NCBI GenBank assembly: GCA_035533375.1
Contig: DATLTV010000079.1
Span: 1-5,283 of the forward strand
Origin: DATLTV01 sp035533375
Lineage (GTDB): Bacteria; Patescibacteriota; Minisyncoccia; UBA6257; 2-01-FULL-56-20
Length of the DNA stretch: 5,283 bases
Direction: 5' to 3'
In this document: one piece after another, positions 5,149 to 5,283 of the stretch
Numbering within the stretch: position 1 is the stretch's first letter
How the letters are laid out: every line of letters begins with the position of its first letter
Program-made: the position numbers and the translations under genes
Notes under the pieces: generated by a model
What the model saw: the letters and a program-made list of their open reading frames with translations, nothing else
Database searches by the model: none
What the model was told of the DNA's origin: nothing

Positions 5149-5283
5149 CAACATTGAGCGGCGGTTCCTTGCAGACCGAGGAGCCCGCTGCTCGCTGGAT
5201 CGAGTCTCTCATCCCAGCAGCTTAGGACACAGGTATCGTGCGTCCAGGGAGCGTTGTTTACAACTCCACTCGAAAACTAAGCC
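5149..5283 (+). ncRNA. Unassigned structured region after tRNA-Arg (possible RNA 5' part)
   Basis: No convincing coding frame is present, but four hairpins follow one another: 5156-5169 with 5179-5193 (about 13-14 bp with a G-U pair and one bulge), 5194-5198 with 5214-5218 (inner GAG/CTC), 5225-5228 with 5242-5245 (inner CA/TG), and a GTTG-TTTA-CAAC hairpin at 5253-5264 extended by GGA/TCC. The density suggests a folded RNA, perhaps continuing beyond the window, or a processed tRNA trailer. I cannot match it to RNase P, SRP, 6S or tmRNA. No terminator T tract is seen. Confidence 0.3.

Noticed and set aside
4918..5154. Minus-strand open frame of 78 codons
   Set aside because: It runs through the tRNA-Arg gene and the permease 3' end, so it is an antisense artefact.
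5127..5224. Possible tmRNA: a short frame ending in ...IPAA-stop (TAG at 5222-5224) downstream of the tRNA, with TTAGGAC-type words resembling tmRNA
   Set aside because: A tmRNA needs its own 5' tRNA-like half before the tag, but the sequence before this frame is an ordinary complete tRNA-Arg and no GGxxxTTCGAC-type 5' end is present. The resemblance is too weak.
1..5283. CRISPR array, toxin-antitoxin, phage or defence system
   Set aside because: No regularly spaced direct repeats, Cas, toxin or phage motifs are visible. The only mobile feature is the IS30 element and the palindromic repeats.

Overview
The window looks like chromosomal DNA from a bacterium of moderately high G+C. A Candidate Phyla Radiation (Patescibacteria/Parcubacteria-like) lineage is my best guess. 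The hints are short stand-alone genes, three ATG starts placed 6-8 bases after a perfect TATAAT box with no ribosome binding site, a lone elongation-factor-like barrel protein with a lysine-rich tail, and a tRNA without an encoded CCA. This placement is inference from gene content and signals, not from a marker gene.

Layout. Bases 8-1058 are a complete IS30-family insertion sequence with 20-bp imperfect terminal inverted repeats and an intact DDE transposase on the minus strand. Next comes a compact minus-strand transcription unit (about 1078-1382): promoter with extended -10, strong GGAGG, TTG start, a 66-residue protein of unknown function, and a rho-independent terminator. The IS lies just beyond that terminator, so it breaks no gene visible here.

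From 1423 to 5067 four genes run on the plus strand: a beta-CASP metallo-beta-lactamase-fold nuclease (448 aa), a LOG/SLOG-like nucleotide-binding protein (207 aa), a lysine-tailed protein resembling an elongation-factor domain II barrel (113 aa), and an amino-acid-permease-like membrane protein (372 aa). The last two overlap by ATGA and are probably co-transcribed. The first three appear to have their own leaderless promoters. Two unrelated palindromic repeats fill the gaps before the second and third of these genes, and each ends within a few bases of the next gene's -10 box.

After the permease lies tRNA-Arg(CCG) at 5077-5148. The last 135 bases hold no convincing gene but can fold into four successive hairpins, possibly the beginning of a structured RNA or a processed spacer.

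Functionally the window mixes RNA processing (beta-CASP nuclease, tRNA, possible translation-related protein), nucleotide binding and amino-acid uptake. I do not see a defence, CRISPR or biosynthetic cluster. The most unusual material is in the intergenic regions: leaderless promoters abutting palindromic repeats, and the unassigned structured tail.
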